The translations under genes and the position numbers were made by a program. Below the pieces are notes generated by a model. The model searched no databases. It worked only from the letters and a program-made list of their open reading frames with translations, and was not told the origin of the DNA. From an uncultured Prevotellaceae bacterium (GTDB lineage: Bacteria; Bacteroidota; Bacteroidia; Bacteroidales; Bacteroidaceae): a stretch of 33,575 nucleotides of DNA. Below, piece by piece: positions 18,101 to 24,921 of the stretch (position 1 is its first letter; each line of letters starts with the position of its first letter). The stretch covers positions 1-33,575 of the forward strand of contig OMQN01000014.1 in assembly GCA_900313235.1 (NCBI GenBank), in the 5' to 3' direction.

Positions 18101-19166
18101 GTATTATCAGACACGCCGTGGCTATAATGCCACATCTTCAGGTTGGGGAATCGGGCTCTCGCTTGTCAAGCGGATGGCAGAAGGGCATAAAGGCTCAGTC
18201 AGCGTCATCAGCGAAGTGAACAAAGGAAGCACATTCAGGGTAAAGCTGTGTGTAAGCAGAGATGCTTTCGACGAGCAGAACCGTATAGCGGGAGACAAAG
18301 TGCTGGTACCCATCAGCGACTACAGGCTGCAGACAAGTATGGTTGACATGGCGCGGTCTGTCTCACATGATGGACAGGTCCTTGGTGAGGCGGAGGGTGA
18401 TGATGAGAACCGGGTTACTCTGCTGATTGTGGAGGACCATCAGGAAATGCTGGATTACCTGCGGCAGCAGTTGTCGGCTCATTATCGTGTGCTGACAGCA
18501 GAAAACGGCAAGAAAGCATTTGACTTTGCACGGCGTGAGATGATACATCTCGTCGTCAGTGATGTCATGATGCCCGAGATGGACGGATTTGAGCTATGCC
18601 GACTATTGAAAGGCTCAATGGACACTTCACATATCCCTGTCATTCTCCTTACGGCAAAGAGTGAGAGCGACGATGTGGCTACCGGATACCGTGCTGGAGC
18701 AGACGCATACGTATCAAAACCATTCGACATTGGTATTCTGGAAATGCAGATCAGCAATATCCTTAAACTTGTCCACTCGCGACAGCAGGAAATCGTAACA
18801 TCACTGACAGATGACTTGTCCTCAGAGACACTGACTGCCATCGACCGCGATTTAGTACAACGCATGAAACAGTTGGTGGAAGAGAATCTCAGTAATAGCG
18901 ACTTCTCAATAGCTGACATTACAACTTCTCTGGGAATCAGCCGCAGCCTGCTTCATGTTAAAATGAAGAGCTTGATGAATATGTCTATGGGAGACTATAT
19001 CCGACACCAGCGTATGGAACGTGCCTGCCAGATGCTGCGTGAAGGCAATAATGTTTCGGAAACAGCCTATGCCACTGGTTTCACAGACCCAAACTATTTC
19101 TCAAAAATCTTTAAGAAGTTGTTTGGCAAGACCCCGACGGAGTACATTTCACAAAGCAATAAATGA
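15195..19166 (+). CDS. Hybrid two-component system (HTCS) sensor/regulator
   Basis: A single polypeptide senses a glycan in the periplasm and activates PUL genes. Order: signal sequence (about 1-25); roughly a dozen propeller repeats of the form D-x-x-G-x-[LVI]-W-[IV]-G-T (about 35-640); Y_Y_Y domain (about 655-745); a transmembrane helix (about 748-768); a histidine kinase with His804 (SVSHELKTPLS) and ATPase N-box NLLSNALKF plus DTGIGI; a receiver domain (about 1074-1192) with phospho-acceptor Asp1123 (VVSDVMMPEMDG); and an AraC-type DNA-binding domain (about 1218-1322). Length 1323 is typical. The start is GTG: a stop codon lies in frame at 15183-15185 and no ATG occurs before the hydrophobic leader. 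It lies at the end of the PUL, the usual place for its regulator. Confidence 0.95.
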   Translation: MVKRIANKCLLVFGFLLSGLSPVMGYSYFFKHIGSQEGLPHKQVEALAQDKQGYVWIGTRNGLVRYDGYEMRCYYHELGNNRSLANSFVKKIFTDSRGRVWVCTPEGMSRYNPKTDDFRTYSSDRENILSIAETSEGKIVFAGNGLFLFDERGDSLTLLPTPDAGFIVSLTNDAQGNLFFASNTSISRYDRKLTRFTQLDTKYYKDFLTGADGVVPMMVDHAGRLWIGRNGKGVSCIDLGREEVQVYFPSELVRCIDEDDVHNISFGTGNGIFILKADGTTEVLHHDQLHPNLLSDNAVYALLSDEEGNRWVGTYFGGVDIMLNDALNFRWMQPGTEKGYLKGRVLRTMIETEPDMLWVSTEGDGLLKINLKTGESQTFTNIPNLGKNIHSLYYDKEKQILWIGTFRNGLFLYNLKTGATRRYLRERGLDSDAIFYIARQKNGRIWLATTQGLRYYDKATDTFVKTGDVQLDNRFVYTLCVDHNDNVWAGMADVGLYRIDGKSGKITHWKKGQNGLNDNYITCLFEDSRGTMFIGTNISGLQFIRQQDADQIQAIGKGWLMPHYTICSIAEDGDHCLWVSTNQGLIKIDIKNERIARYTTDNGLPTNQFNFSSSLVGHDGRLYFGTVQGMVSFLSSQLKASNRQHKIHWSGDENETLRLTYDEARHFTITYGVIRPATAGIVRYQIRMDGIDQDWRDVGAQHQLSGYQLAPGTYVLHVRANEMGEDWSKCPERQLKIIVSPPWWQSWWAKLIYLLIFSAIIWLMWHYYRSRQKSRETIRLAEMENEKIKAIDQAKFEFFTSVSHELKTPLSLVIAPLKNILRQQHLPIDGQRNLEIALKNTKKIEQLVDELVTYNKVETDAFHLYVQQGNPMEFLSRAVQPFREAAREKDIKLVLMLEDNGEQVWFSPQYLEHIVGNLLSNALKFTPDGGRVTVTGQIEADEGKDYLNIEVTDTGIGIVKEELANIFNRYYQTRRGYNATSSGWGIGLSLVKRMAEGHKGSVSVISEVNKGSTFRVKLCVSRDAFDEQNRIAGDKVLVPISDYRLQTSMVDMARSVSHDGQVLGEAEGDDENRVTLLIVEDHQEMLDYLRQQLSAHYRVLTAENGKKAFDFARREMIHLVVSDVMMPEMDGFELCRLLKGSMDTSHIPVILLTAKSESDDVATGYRAGADAYVSKPFDIGILEMQISNILKLVHSRQQEIVTSLTDDLSSETLTAIDRDLVQRMKQLVEENLSNSDFSIADITTSLGISRSLLHVKMKSLMNMSMGDYIRHQRMERACQMLREGNNVSETAYATGFTDPNYFSKIFKKLFGKTPTEYISQSNK

Positions 19167-19550
19167 TTACTGTTCACGGCCTACATGTGCGACCAGCTGA
19201 TTGCTTACACTATAATGTTGCGATTACTATTGCAGGCTTCGCCCGCTATTTTGCTTTAACAAAAATCTCAACTTTGGCAAGTTGAGAGGAGTTCAGAAGC
19301 CTTAAGAACTCTAAGGACTTTAAGGACTCTACAGTCAACAGCCATTGAGCCTAACGAGGAGAATTCGGGGCTAATGTCTGAACTGCAACACCAGAACTAC
19401 TGAACAACAAAAAGTTGAGCGAAAGCGAAACTTCAAAAAAGATACGCTGCAACCCTCAACGGACCGCAGCGTACAAGCCTATGTTTAACTAAAAATCCTT
19501 TTCAAAACCAAAGGGAACCTCACGCCACCTATGTTGTCAAATTAAACAAT
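19167..19550. other. Non-coding stretch of 384 bases with several hairpins
   Basis: No credible gene is seen here. Three stem-loops are visible: a perfect 9-bp stem with a 4-base loop (19266-19274 with 19279-19287); a 5-bp stem (19412-19416 with 19429-19433) enclosing a GC-GAAA-GC mini-hairpin; and a perfect 8-bp stem (TACGCTGC at 19443-19450 with GCAGCGTA at 19466-19473). The first may terminate the HTCS transcript, though no strong T-run follows. The stretch separates the PUL from an AT-rich minus-strand insert. Confidence 0.6.
19303..19329 (+). repeat. Three tandem 9-bp repeats
   Basis: The units TAAGAACTC, TAAGGACTT and TAAGGACTC follow one another without gaps. The array is small and sits in the non-coding region after the HTCS gene. 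It could be a variable-number repeat or the edge of a dispersed intergenic element. Confidence 0.6.
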
Positions 19551-19805
19551 CTAATAATGGATCATTTCGTGGACAAGTGTATCCGTGTATTCATACTCTG
19601 GCAAGTCGCGCCGAATACTAATTTCTATGCTATATCGGACATGGTATGACTTTTCATTCTCATCCCAAACGAACTCGCTCTTGGTTACGCCCATTTCTGC
19701 ATACCGTGTATTCAGCTTTATCGGTGGCATAACTAATTTGCCATCGAAGCAGAGTTGGTTATAATAATTAAACCTGTCAATAATATATTCAAGCGTTGGT
19801 CTCAT
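19551..19805 (-). pseudogene. SprT-like zinc metalloprotease domain, cut after HExxH
   Basis: The 84-residue product begins like Bacteroidota SprT-like proteins (RPTLEYIIDRFNYYNQLCFDG) and reaches the metal-binding motif HEMIH, followed by one Tyr and then a TAG stop. Intact members continue for roughly as long again and supply a further metal ligand, so the protein is probably truncated and inactive. The start is 3 bases after the stop of the Sel1-repeat gene on the same strand. Base composition is AT-rich, like its neighbour and unlike the PULs. Alternatively it is a short divergent form; comparison with full-length homologs would decide. Confidence 0.6.
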
Positions 19806-19808
19806 ATG

Positions 19809-20408
19809 CTAAAAGGGTAATAAGTCACTGTCATCGATGTCATAGTTTTCACTCTCATCAGAACCGTCCTCAACTTTTCCATCTTCAATCCAATTGGATC
19901 CCAACTGCTTAAGTTTCTTTTTGGCATCTTCATTGCCATTTGCAGCTGCTTTCCTATACCAAAATACAGCCGTATTGTGTTCTTTTGGTATGCCTATACC
20001 TTCTTCATAAATCTGTCCTAGTTTTAGGATCGCAGATTCATTTCCGGATTCTGCGGCTTTTTTGTAATAATGAATCGCTTTTTGAGTATCTCCCAATTCA
20101 GTATACAATTCCGCAAGATTAAGCATTGATTCAATATGACCTTTAGAAATGGCTATTTCATACCATTTGATACTCTCATCAATATTTTTTTCTGTACAAT
20201 ACCCTCTTCTATATAGATTCGCCAATTCAATTATTGCATCAATATAACCTTGATTCGCAGACTTTGTATAATACTCCAATGCCTTACGTTCATCTTTATC
20301 TGTGGCAATACCAAATCTATAATACCTGGCGACATTCTTAAGAGCTACATTATCATTCTTGTCTGCTGCTTTTCGGAACCACTCAAAGGCCTCAAGCTCA
20401 TTGATCAT
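19809..20408 (-). CDS. Sel1/TPR-repeat protein, probably 5'-truncated
   Basis: Four complete Sel1-type repeats of about 32-36 residues are visible, each with a Y-x-x-G or L-x-x-x-Y turn and a W/Y-Y-x-K-A-A end (for example ALEYYTKSANQG, SIKWYEIAISKG, AIHYYKKAAESG, AVFWYRKAAANG). They are preceded by a partial repeat (AFEWFRKAAD). The tail is acidic (DESENYDIDDSDLLPF). Such proteins bind partner proteins. No signal peptide is present, and the ORF starts inside a repeat with an in-frame TGA immediately upstream, at the joint with the IMPase fragment, so the real 5' end was probably lost. The region is strikingly AT-rich: line 20221-20280 has 19 G/C of 60. This indicates foreign origin. Confidence 0.75.
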   Translation of the reverse strand: MINELEAFEWFRKAADKNDNVALKNVARYYRFGIATDKDERKALEYYTKSANQGYIDAIIELANLYRRGYCTEKNIDESIKWYEIAISKGHIESMLNLAELYTELGDTQKAIHYYKKAAESGNESAILKLGQIYEEGIGIPKEHNTAVFWYRKAAANGNEDAKKKLKQLGSNWIEDGKVEDGSDESENYDIDDSDLLPF

Positions 20409-20663
20409 TTCTCAGGTTACTGCGGAGCAATCCGAATGAACGGGTCCGCTGCTCTGAGTCTCTGTTGGGTGGCATCAGGCCGATGGGACGGATGGCTGGA
20501 GCAATATTTGGGTCCCTGGGATTTCATGGCAGGCGTGCTCATCGTGAGAGAGGCGGAGGGGAAGGTGACAAATTACGAAGGAAAAGAAGACATACTGGAA
20601 GGCAATGCTGTGGTGGCCAGCAATGGAACAATTCATAATGACTTATTAAATGCGCTCAAATGA
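20409..20663 (+). pseudogene. Inositol-monophosphatase family, C-terminal fragment
   Basis: From about base 20409 the frame encodes GAIRMNGSAALSLCWVASGR, then LGPWDFMAGVLIVREAEGKV and GNAVVASNGTIHNDLL. These match the C-terminal third of SuhB-type inositol monophosphatases, including the second signature W-D-x-x-A-G with its metal-binding Asp. The N-terminal two thirds, with the other metal ligands, are absent. Upstream the frame runs into antisense of the Sel1 gene. The family match starts right where the Sel1 ORF begins, so the AT-rich insert has replaced the 5' part. Its stop overlaps the next gene by 4 bases (ATGA), showing the two were once an operon. Confidence 0.8.
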
Positions 20664-21898
20664 AAAAGACATTCTTGCTCTTGCTGACAGTAGTGATGAA
20701 TCTTAATCTGTCAGCTCAGGAAATACGTATCAAGACAGGCATCGAGGTGCTTAAGAGTCAAAACTTCCGTATGCTGGAAGGGAAACGTGTGGGACTTATT
20801 ACCAATCCCACCGGAGTGGACAATGATATGGTTTCTGATATCGACTTGTTGGCTCAGGCACCCAACGTTAATATGGTGGCTCTGTTCGGCCCTGAACATG
20901 GTGTTCGAGGAAATGCTCATGCGGGAGCTGTGGTAACGGATTCTATCGACCAAGCCACAGGGTTGCCTGTGCGTTCGCTTTTCGGCAAGACACGCAAGGC
21001 TACCCCTGAGATGCTGGCTGACATAGATGTGCTTGTCTATGATATTCAGGACATTGGATGCCGTTCTTTCACTTATATCAGTACGATGGGACTTGCAATG
21101 GAGGCAGCAGCAGAGAATGGTAAAGAGTTTATCGTCTTGGACCGTCCGAATCCGTTAGGCGGGCTGAAAGTGGAAGGAAACGTGGTGGAGGAGGGGTGCT
21201 TTTCCTTTGTAAGCCAGTTCTCGATTCCTTACGTCTATGGTTTGACATGTGGCGAACTTGCTCTCCTGCTCAATGGTGAACGGATGCTGAAAGGAGGAGT
21301 GCAGTGCAATCTGAAGGTAGTTAAGATGAAAGGATGGAAGCGAAAGATGAATTATTTTGCAACAGGCCTGCAATGGGTTCCGTCGTCTCCTCATATTCCA
21401 AATGCCATTTCTCCTTATTTTTATCCTGCGACAGGCATTTTGGGAGAATTCAGTTACATGAGTATTGGGGTTGGCTATACGATTCCTTTCCAGATGGTAG
21501 CAGCACCCTGGATCCGTGCTGACGAGTTTGCGGATGCCATGAATGCTCTCCATATACCAGGAGTTACTTTCCGTCCCATCTATGCAAAACCTTTCTATGC
21601 AGTCTTTCAGGGAGAGCAGGTGCAGGGCGTGCAAATCCATTTTGCCGATTATAGTAAGGCTCCCTTAAGTGATCTCAATTTCCTTTTGATGCAGGAGGAA
21701 GCTCGCCTCTATCCCGACCATAAAGTATTTGAGCAAGCCAATCAAGGTCGGTATGCTATGTTCGATAAGGTTTGTGGAAGTTCCTATATCCGTGAGACAT
21801 TTGCTCGAAGTCACCGTTGGTCCGATATTCGCGACTATTGGTACAAAGATGCAGAATCTTTCCGCAAAGTTTCCAGAAAGTATTATCTATATAAGTAA
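20660..21898 (+). CDS. namZ: DUF1343 protein, NamZ-type exo-beta-N-acetylmuramidase (GH171)
   Basis: The protein has a signal peptide (about 1-19) and the DUF1343 signature: GKRVGLITNPTGVD, then LFGPEHGVRG with Glu79 and His80, then VYDIQDIGCRSFTYI and LDRPNPLGG. DUF1343 proteins have been shown to release N-acetylmuramic acid from the non-reducing end of peptidoglycan fragments (family GH171), with the Glu in the GPEHG loop proposed as catalytic. The length of 412 residues fits. The role would be turnover or scavenging of cell-wall sugars in the periplasm. It overlaps the IMPase fragment by ATGA and faces the glycerophosphodiesterase convergently. It appears intact and independent of the PULs. 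Confidence 0.85.
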   Translation: MKKTFLLLLTVVMNLNLSAQEIRIKTGIEVLKSQNFRMLEGKRVGLITNPTGVDNDMVSDIDLLAQAPNVNMVALFGPEHGVRGNAHAGAVVTDSIDQATGLPVRSLFGKTRKATPEMLADIDVLVYDIQDIGCRSFTYISTMGLAMEAAAENGKEFIVLDRPNPLGGLKVEGNVVEEGCFSFVSQFSIPYVYGLTCGELALLLNGERMLKGGVQCNLKVVKMKGWKRKMNYFATGLQWVPSSPHIPNAISPYFYPATGILGEFSYMSIGVGYTIPFQMVAAPWIRADEFADAMNALHIPGVTFRPIYAKPFYAVFQGEQVQGVQIHFADYSKAPLSDLNFLLMQEEARLYPDHKVFEQANQGRYAMFDKVCGSSYIRETFARSHRWSDIRDYWYKDAESFRKVSRKYYLYK

Positions 21899-21905
21899 TT
21901 GATAG

Positions 21906-21925
21906 AAAAAGAGTTTCTTTACTCT
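21906..21925 (-). terminator. Intrinsic terminator after the glycerophosphodiesterase gene
   Basis: On the minus strand AGAGT-AAAGAA-ACTCT forms a 5-bp stem with a 6-base loop and runs into TTTTT, just after the stop at 21932. The stem is short, but position and T-run fit. It lies between convergent genes. Confidence 0.45.
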
Positions 21926-21931
21926 CAACAA

Positions 21932-22699
21932 TTATTTGCCGAAAATGACTTTCTCCAGAACTTCCGGTTCGTTCGTGGTGATGATATCAATACCCTTTGT
22001 TGTGGCATGTGCACGTAATGCCTCCTCACCATCTACCGTCCAGACATTGACCTCCATGCCATTGTCGTGAGCTTCTTGAAGCCATTCGGGATGTTTCTTG
22101 AAGACGCCTTGGTTGTAGTCAACGCCATTCACTCCCAGTTGCTCTTTGGCTTCCTTGGGGGACAAGTCTCCTGTCAAGTAAGCATTTTTTGCATCAGGAA
22201 CCATCTCATGGAGACGTTGGCAAACACGCTTGCTGAAAGAAATGTATTCTGTCTGTGCCTCCAATCCAAGTTGCTTCACCAGTTTCACACAAGTCTCTGT
22301 TACCTTATCATCACGTTCTTGTGAGCTATGAGGCTTGATTTCCAGAATCAGTTGGGTGTCGGGTAATGATTTGCCTAATTGCAGATACTGTTGCAGGGTA
22401 GGCAGAAATTCGCCATTGCCCAATTGGCGGAATTGCAATTGAGGGTAAGTAGAATCCTCAATCTTCAATCCTTCCCATACGGCATCGTGGAAGACAACGG
22501 GTACTCCATCCGTAGTAATCCACACGTCAAATTCAGATCCATAACAACCAACATCATTGGCTTTCTGTAGACTGGTAAGGGAGTTTTGAGCACTCCCCTC
22601 AGTTTTCCAATAACCACGATGAGCAACTATCTTGGGTTGAGCCAACAGAGGGAGACTTGCCACGCAAGTCAACAAAACGAATGAAAAAATCTTCTTCAT
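21932..22699 (-). CDS. Secreted glycerophosphodiester phosphodiesterase
   Basis: The enzyme hydrolyses glycerophosphodiesters to glycerol-3-phosphate and an alcohol. A signal peptide ends near residue 20 (LLAQ). GDPD landmarks are visible: His27-Arg28 (VAHRGYW), the metal ligands Glu56 and Asp58 in EFDVWITTDG, His71 in VVFHD, then LEIKPH, GVDYNQG and VNVWTVDGEE. The usual PENT after HRG is replaced by AQNS, a variant common in Bacteroidota. At 255 residues it is a single-domain form. It has its own promoter-like TAACTTTG upstream, within the tail of the sulfatase fragment, so it is probably transcribed alone and ends at the hairpin before namZ. Confidence 0.92.
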   Translation of the reverse strand: MKKIFSFVLLTCVASLPLLAQPKIVAHRGYWKTEGSAQNSLTSLQKANDVGCYGSEFDVWITTDGVPVVFHDAVWEGLKIEDSTYPQLQFRQLGNGEFLPTLQQYLQLGKSLPDTQLILEIKPHSSQERDDKVTETCVKLVKQLGLEAQTEYISFSKRVCQRLHEMVPDAKNAYLTGDLSPKEAKEQLGVNGVDYNQGVFKKHPEWLQEAHDNGMEVNVWTVDGEEALRAHATTKGIDIITTNEPEVLEKVIFGK

Positions 22700-22718
22700 A
22701 ATAAGTGTTTTATAAATC

Positions 22719-23389
22719 TTAGAGTTTTTTTACTGTGTTTTCTGCAAAGTTATGGAAAAATGCGGAACAGGAGAAATTCTGTGTTTTTTCGTAATCGCGG
22801 AGACGCTTACTGTCCACGAAATACGCCGTGCGGTTCCACCGTTTGATGCTGTCAGTGGGCTGCCATATCCAGTTGCCGGAGGTGATGAGCGGGTCGGGGC
22901 TCTCCCAGGTAGAGACATACTCGTCGAAGCCATAGTTCAGGATAGACTGTGCATTCTTCACATCGCGCCCGCCTCCCATGTGCCATTTGCCGAAGTGTCC
23001 CGTCGCATAGCCGCTGTTCTTCAGGGCACGTGCCATGGAGGGGGCACGGTCGGTGAGGAAGTCGTTCTGCTCGTTCTTGGCGTTGTTTACCCGTTCCTGC
23101 AGGAAGGTGTTGATGCCCCAGCGGGTGGGGTACATGCCTGTGGTGAGCCCTACTCGTGATGGCGAGCTGATGGGACAGGCGGTATAGAACTGCGTGAGAC
23201 TAAGCCCCTCGCTGGCCAGCCGGTCTATATTGGTGGTATTGACATAGTCGCCCCCAAAGCAGGAAGGGTCAGAGTAGCCCATGTCATCAATATTCATGAT
23301 GATGATATTGGGCCTCTGTGTCTGTGCCGCTCCCATCATAGGCATGAGAGTGACGCCCCCAAGAGTGAGAAGAGAGTTCTGTTTGTCAT
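22719..23389 (-). pseudogene. Ser-type S1 sulfatase, frameshifted and 3'-truncated
   Basis: The N-terminal half of an S1 sulfatase is present: IIIMNIDDMGYSD with metal-binding Asp residues, the activation site SSPSR (Ser form, matured to formylglycine by anSME), GMYPTRWG and GKWHMGGG. Family members are about 450-550 residues; this one stops after about 200, losing the C-terminal metal ligands. Its last residues cover the promoter of the neighbouring gene. An ATG at 23389 overlaps the stop of the upstream sulfatase (TAATG) and encodes MTNRTLFSLLG, a signal peptide start, but the frame is off by one from the sulfatase body. One extra G in the G5 tract (23356-23360) would join them. The in-frame Met at 23345 is therefore not the original start. 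Confidence 0.8.
22745..22752 (-). promoter_or_regulatory. Candidate -7 element for the glycerophosphodiesterase gene
   Basis: On the minus strand TAACTTTG matches TAnnTTTG exactly and gives a leader of about 40 bases before the ATG at 22699. It lies inside the last codons of the sulfatase fragment, implying that those codons are not original sulfatase sequence. No clear -33 element was found. Confidence 0.45.
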
Positions 23390-24921
23390 TATTTTAGCGT
23401 TTCTTGTTCGCGGTCGGGGTTGTAGTAGCCACTGACCTGCTGGAGGAACTGGCGCTTGAGCCGTCTGAGCAGGGCAGGCTTCTGGCGGGCGAGATCGGTG
23501 TGCTGCGTAGGGTCGGCCTGCAGGTCGTAGAGGGCCCAGTCGCTGACCACACCCAGCTCGTTGCCCGTCTCGTTGGTCTCAGGGCCACGATAGGGCGGCA
23601 CCAGTGCATACTGACGCCAGCGGTAGGCCAGTCGTCCGCTGGCTTCCACCACGAGGTCGTCGCGGCGCTTCATGCGCTGTCCGAGGAAGGTGTCGAGCAT
23701 GTCCTTCGAGTCGAGCGAGTCGGGGACGGGCTGGTTGATCAGTCGTCCGAACGATGCCAGCAGATCCTGCTGTGACACGAGCACCGGACTGTTGACATAA
23801 CGTGTGTGCCCTTTCCAATAGACGAAGAAAGGAACGCGTGTGCCGGCATCGAAGAGGCTGTACTTGCCCCCTCGCAGCGAGCCGTTGGGGTCGTGCATGA
23901 AACGGGTATCGCGCGAGCCGTCCTCATAGCCGTCGTCGAGCACCGGTCCGTTGTCGGAGGTGAAGACGATGAGCGTGTTATCCAGCAAATGGCTCTCTTC
24001 CAGCTTCTTGATAATCTGTCCCACGCACCAGTCGGCCTCGACCACCACATCGCCTCGGGGACCGAGTTGCGTGGAGCCTGCAAAGCGTGGATCAGCCGTG
24101 CGGGGCACATGAGGCTGGTGCAGGCCGTAGTAGAGGAAGAAGGGCTCGTTCAGCCTGCTTACCGAGTCGATGAACCAGCAGGAACGGTCAAGGAAATACT
24201 GGGCCATCTCGTCGTCCTTCCACCGTGCCCGCTCGCCCCCTTTCATATAGCCGATGCGGGGAATGCCGTTGACGACGGTATTCTGGTGACCGTGGCTCCA
24301 CTGCATCTTCACCAGCTCGGGGTTGGTCAGCGCTGTGGGTTCGCCAGGGAAGGGCGTGTCGTAGTCCACGTAGATAGGATCGTTGGCATCGCGTCCCACC
24401 ACGTCGCCGTTCTCCACATAGACCGTCGGCACACGATCGACAGTAGCAGCGATGATGCACGAGTAGTCAAAACCTATCTCGCGTGCCCCCGGGGCTATGT
24501 GGCTGTTCCAGTCAATCTTGCCGATGCCCATGCCGAGGTGCCATTTGCCCACGGCAGCCGTGGCATAGCCTGCCTGCTGGAACATGCGGGGCATGGTGAA
24601 CTGCTGGGGTGAGATGAGCAGCGGCGCATCGCCAGGCAGAATCTTCGCCTGTTCGTTCTTCCACGGATACATGCCCGTAAACAGGGCGTAGCGCGATGGT
24701 GTGGAGGTGGCCGAGGCGGCATGGCCGTCACTCAGACAGACACCCTCAGTGGCCAGGCGGTCGATGTTGGGTGTGTGGATGGTAGTGTTGCCATAGGCAC
24801 TCACGTCGCCCCATCCCAGGTCGTCGGCCACGATGACGATGACGTTAGGCTTCTCCTGCTGTGCCAGTGCGGGCACTGCTGCCGCGAGTGCCGCCAGCAC
24901 CGTTGTGGTGTTCTTTCTCAT
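23389..24921 (-). CDS. Secreted S1-family sulfatase, Ser-type
   Basis: A signal peptide ends near residue 20 (ALAQQ). Metal-binding Asp33-Asp34 (VADDLGWGD), the activation site Ser73-Thr-Pro-Ser-Arg77, GKWHLG (Lys126, His128) and FTSDNGP are visible, and 510 residues is full length. The Ser at the first position of the motif means formylglycine is made by an anaerobic sulfatase maturase; a candidate lies at 31871-33043. It would remove sulfate esters from a glycan, here presumably a sugar of the arabinose-containing polymer. Its ATG overlaps the stop of the GH51 gene by 4 bases and its stop overlaps the start of the broken sulfatase, so it is a mid-operon gene. Sulfate position and sugar cannot be inferred. 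Confidence 0.93.
   Translation of the reverse strand: MRKNTTTVLAALAAAVPALAQQEKPNVIVIVADDLGWGDVSAYGNTTIHTPNIDRLATEGVCLSDGHAASATSTPSRYALFTGMYPWKNEQAKILPGDAPLLISPQQFTMPRMFQQAGYATAAVGKWHLGMGIGKIDWNSHIAPGAREIGFDYSCIIAATVDRVPTVYVENGDVVGRDANDPIYVDYDTPFPGEPTALTNPELVKMQWSHGHQNTVVNGIPRIGYMKGGERARWKDDEMAQYFLDRSCWFIDSVSRLNEPFFLYYGLHQPHVPRTADPRFAGSTQLGPRGDVVVEADWCVGQIIKKLEESHLLDNTLIVFTSDNGPVLDDGYEDGSRDTRFMHDPNGSLRGGKYSLFDAGTRVPFFVYWKGHTRYVNSPVLVSQQDLLASFGRLINQPVPDSLDSKDMLDTFLGQRMKRRDDLVVEASGRLAYRWRQYALVPPYRGPETNETGNELGVVSDWALYDLQADPTQHTDLARQKPALLRRLKRQFLQQVSGYYNPDREQETLK

Noticed and set aside
20250..20408. N-terminal part of the + strand ORF leading into the IMPase fragment
   Set aside because: It is antisense to the Sel1-repeat protein and has no inositol-monophosphatase similarity before about 20409.
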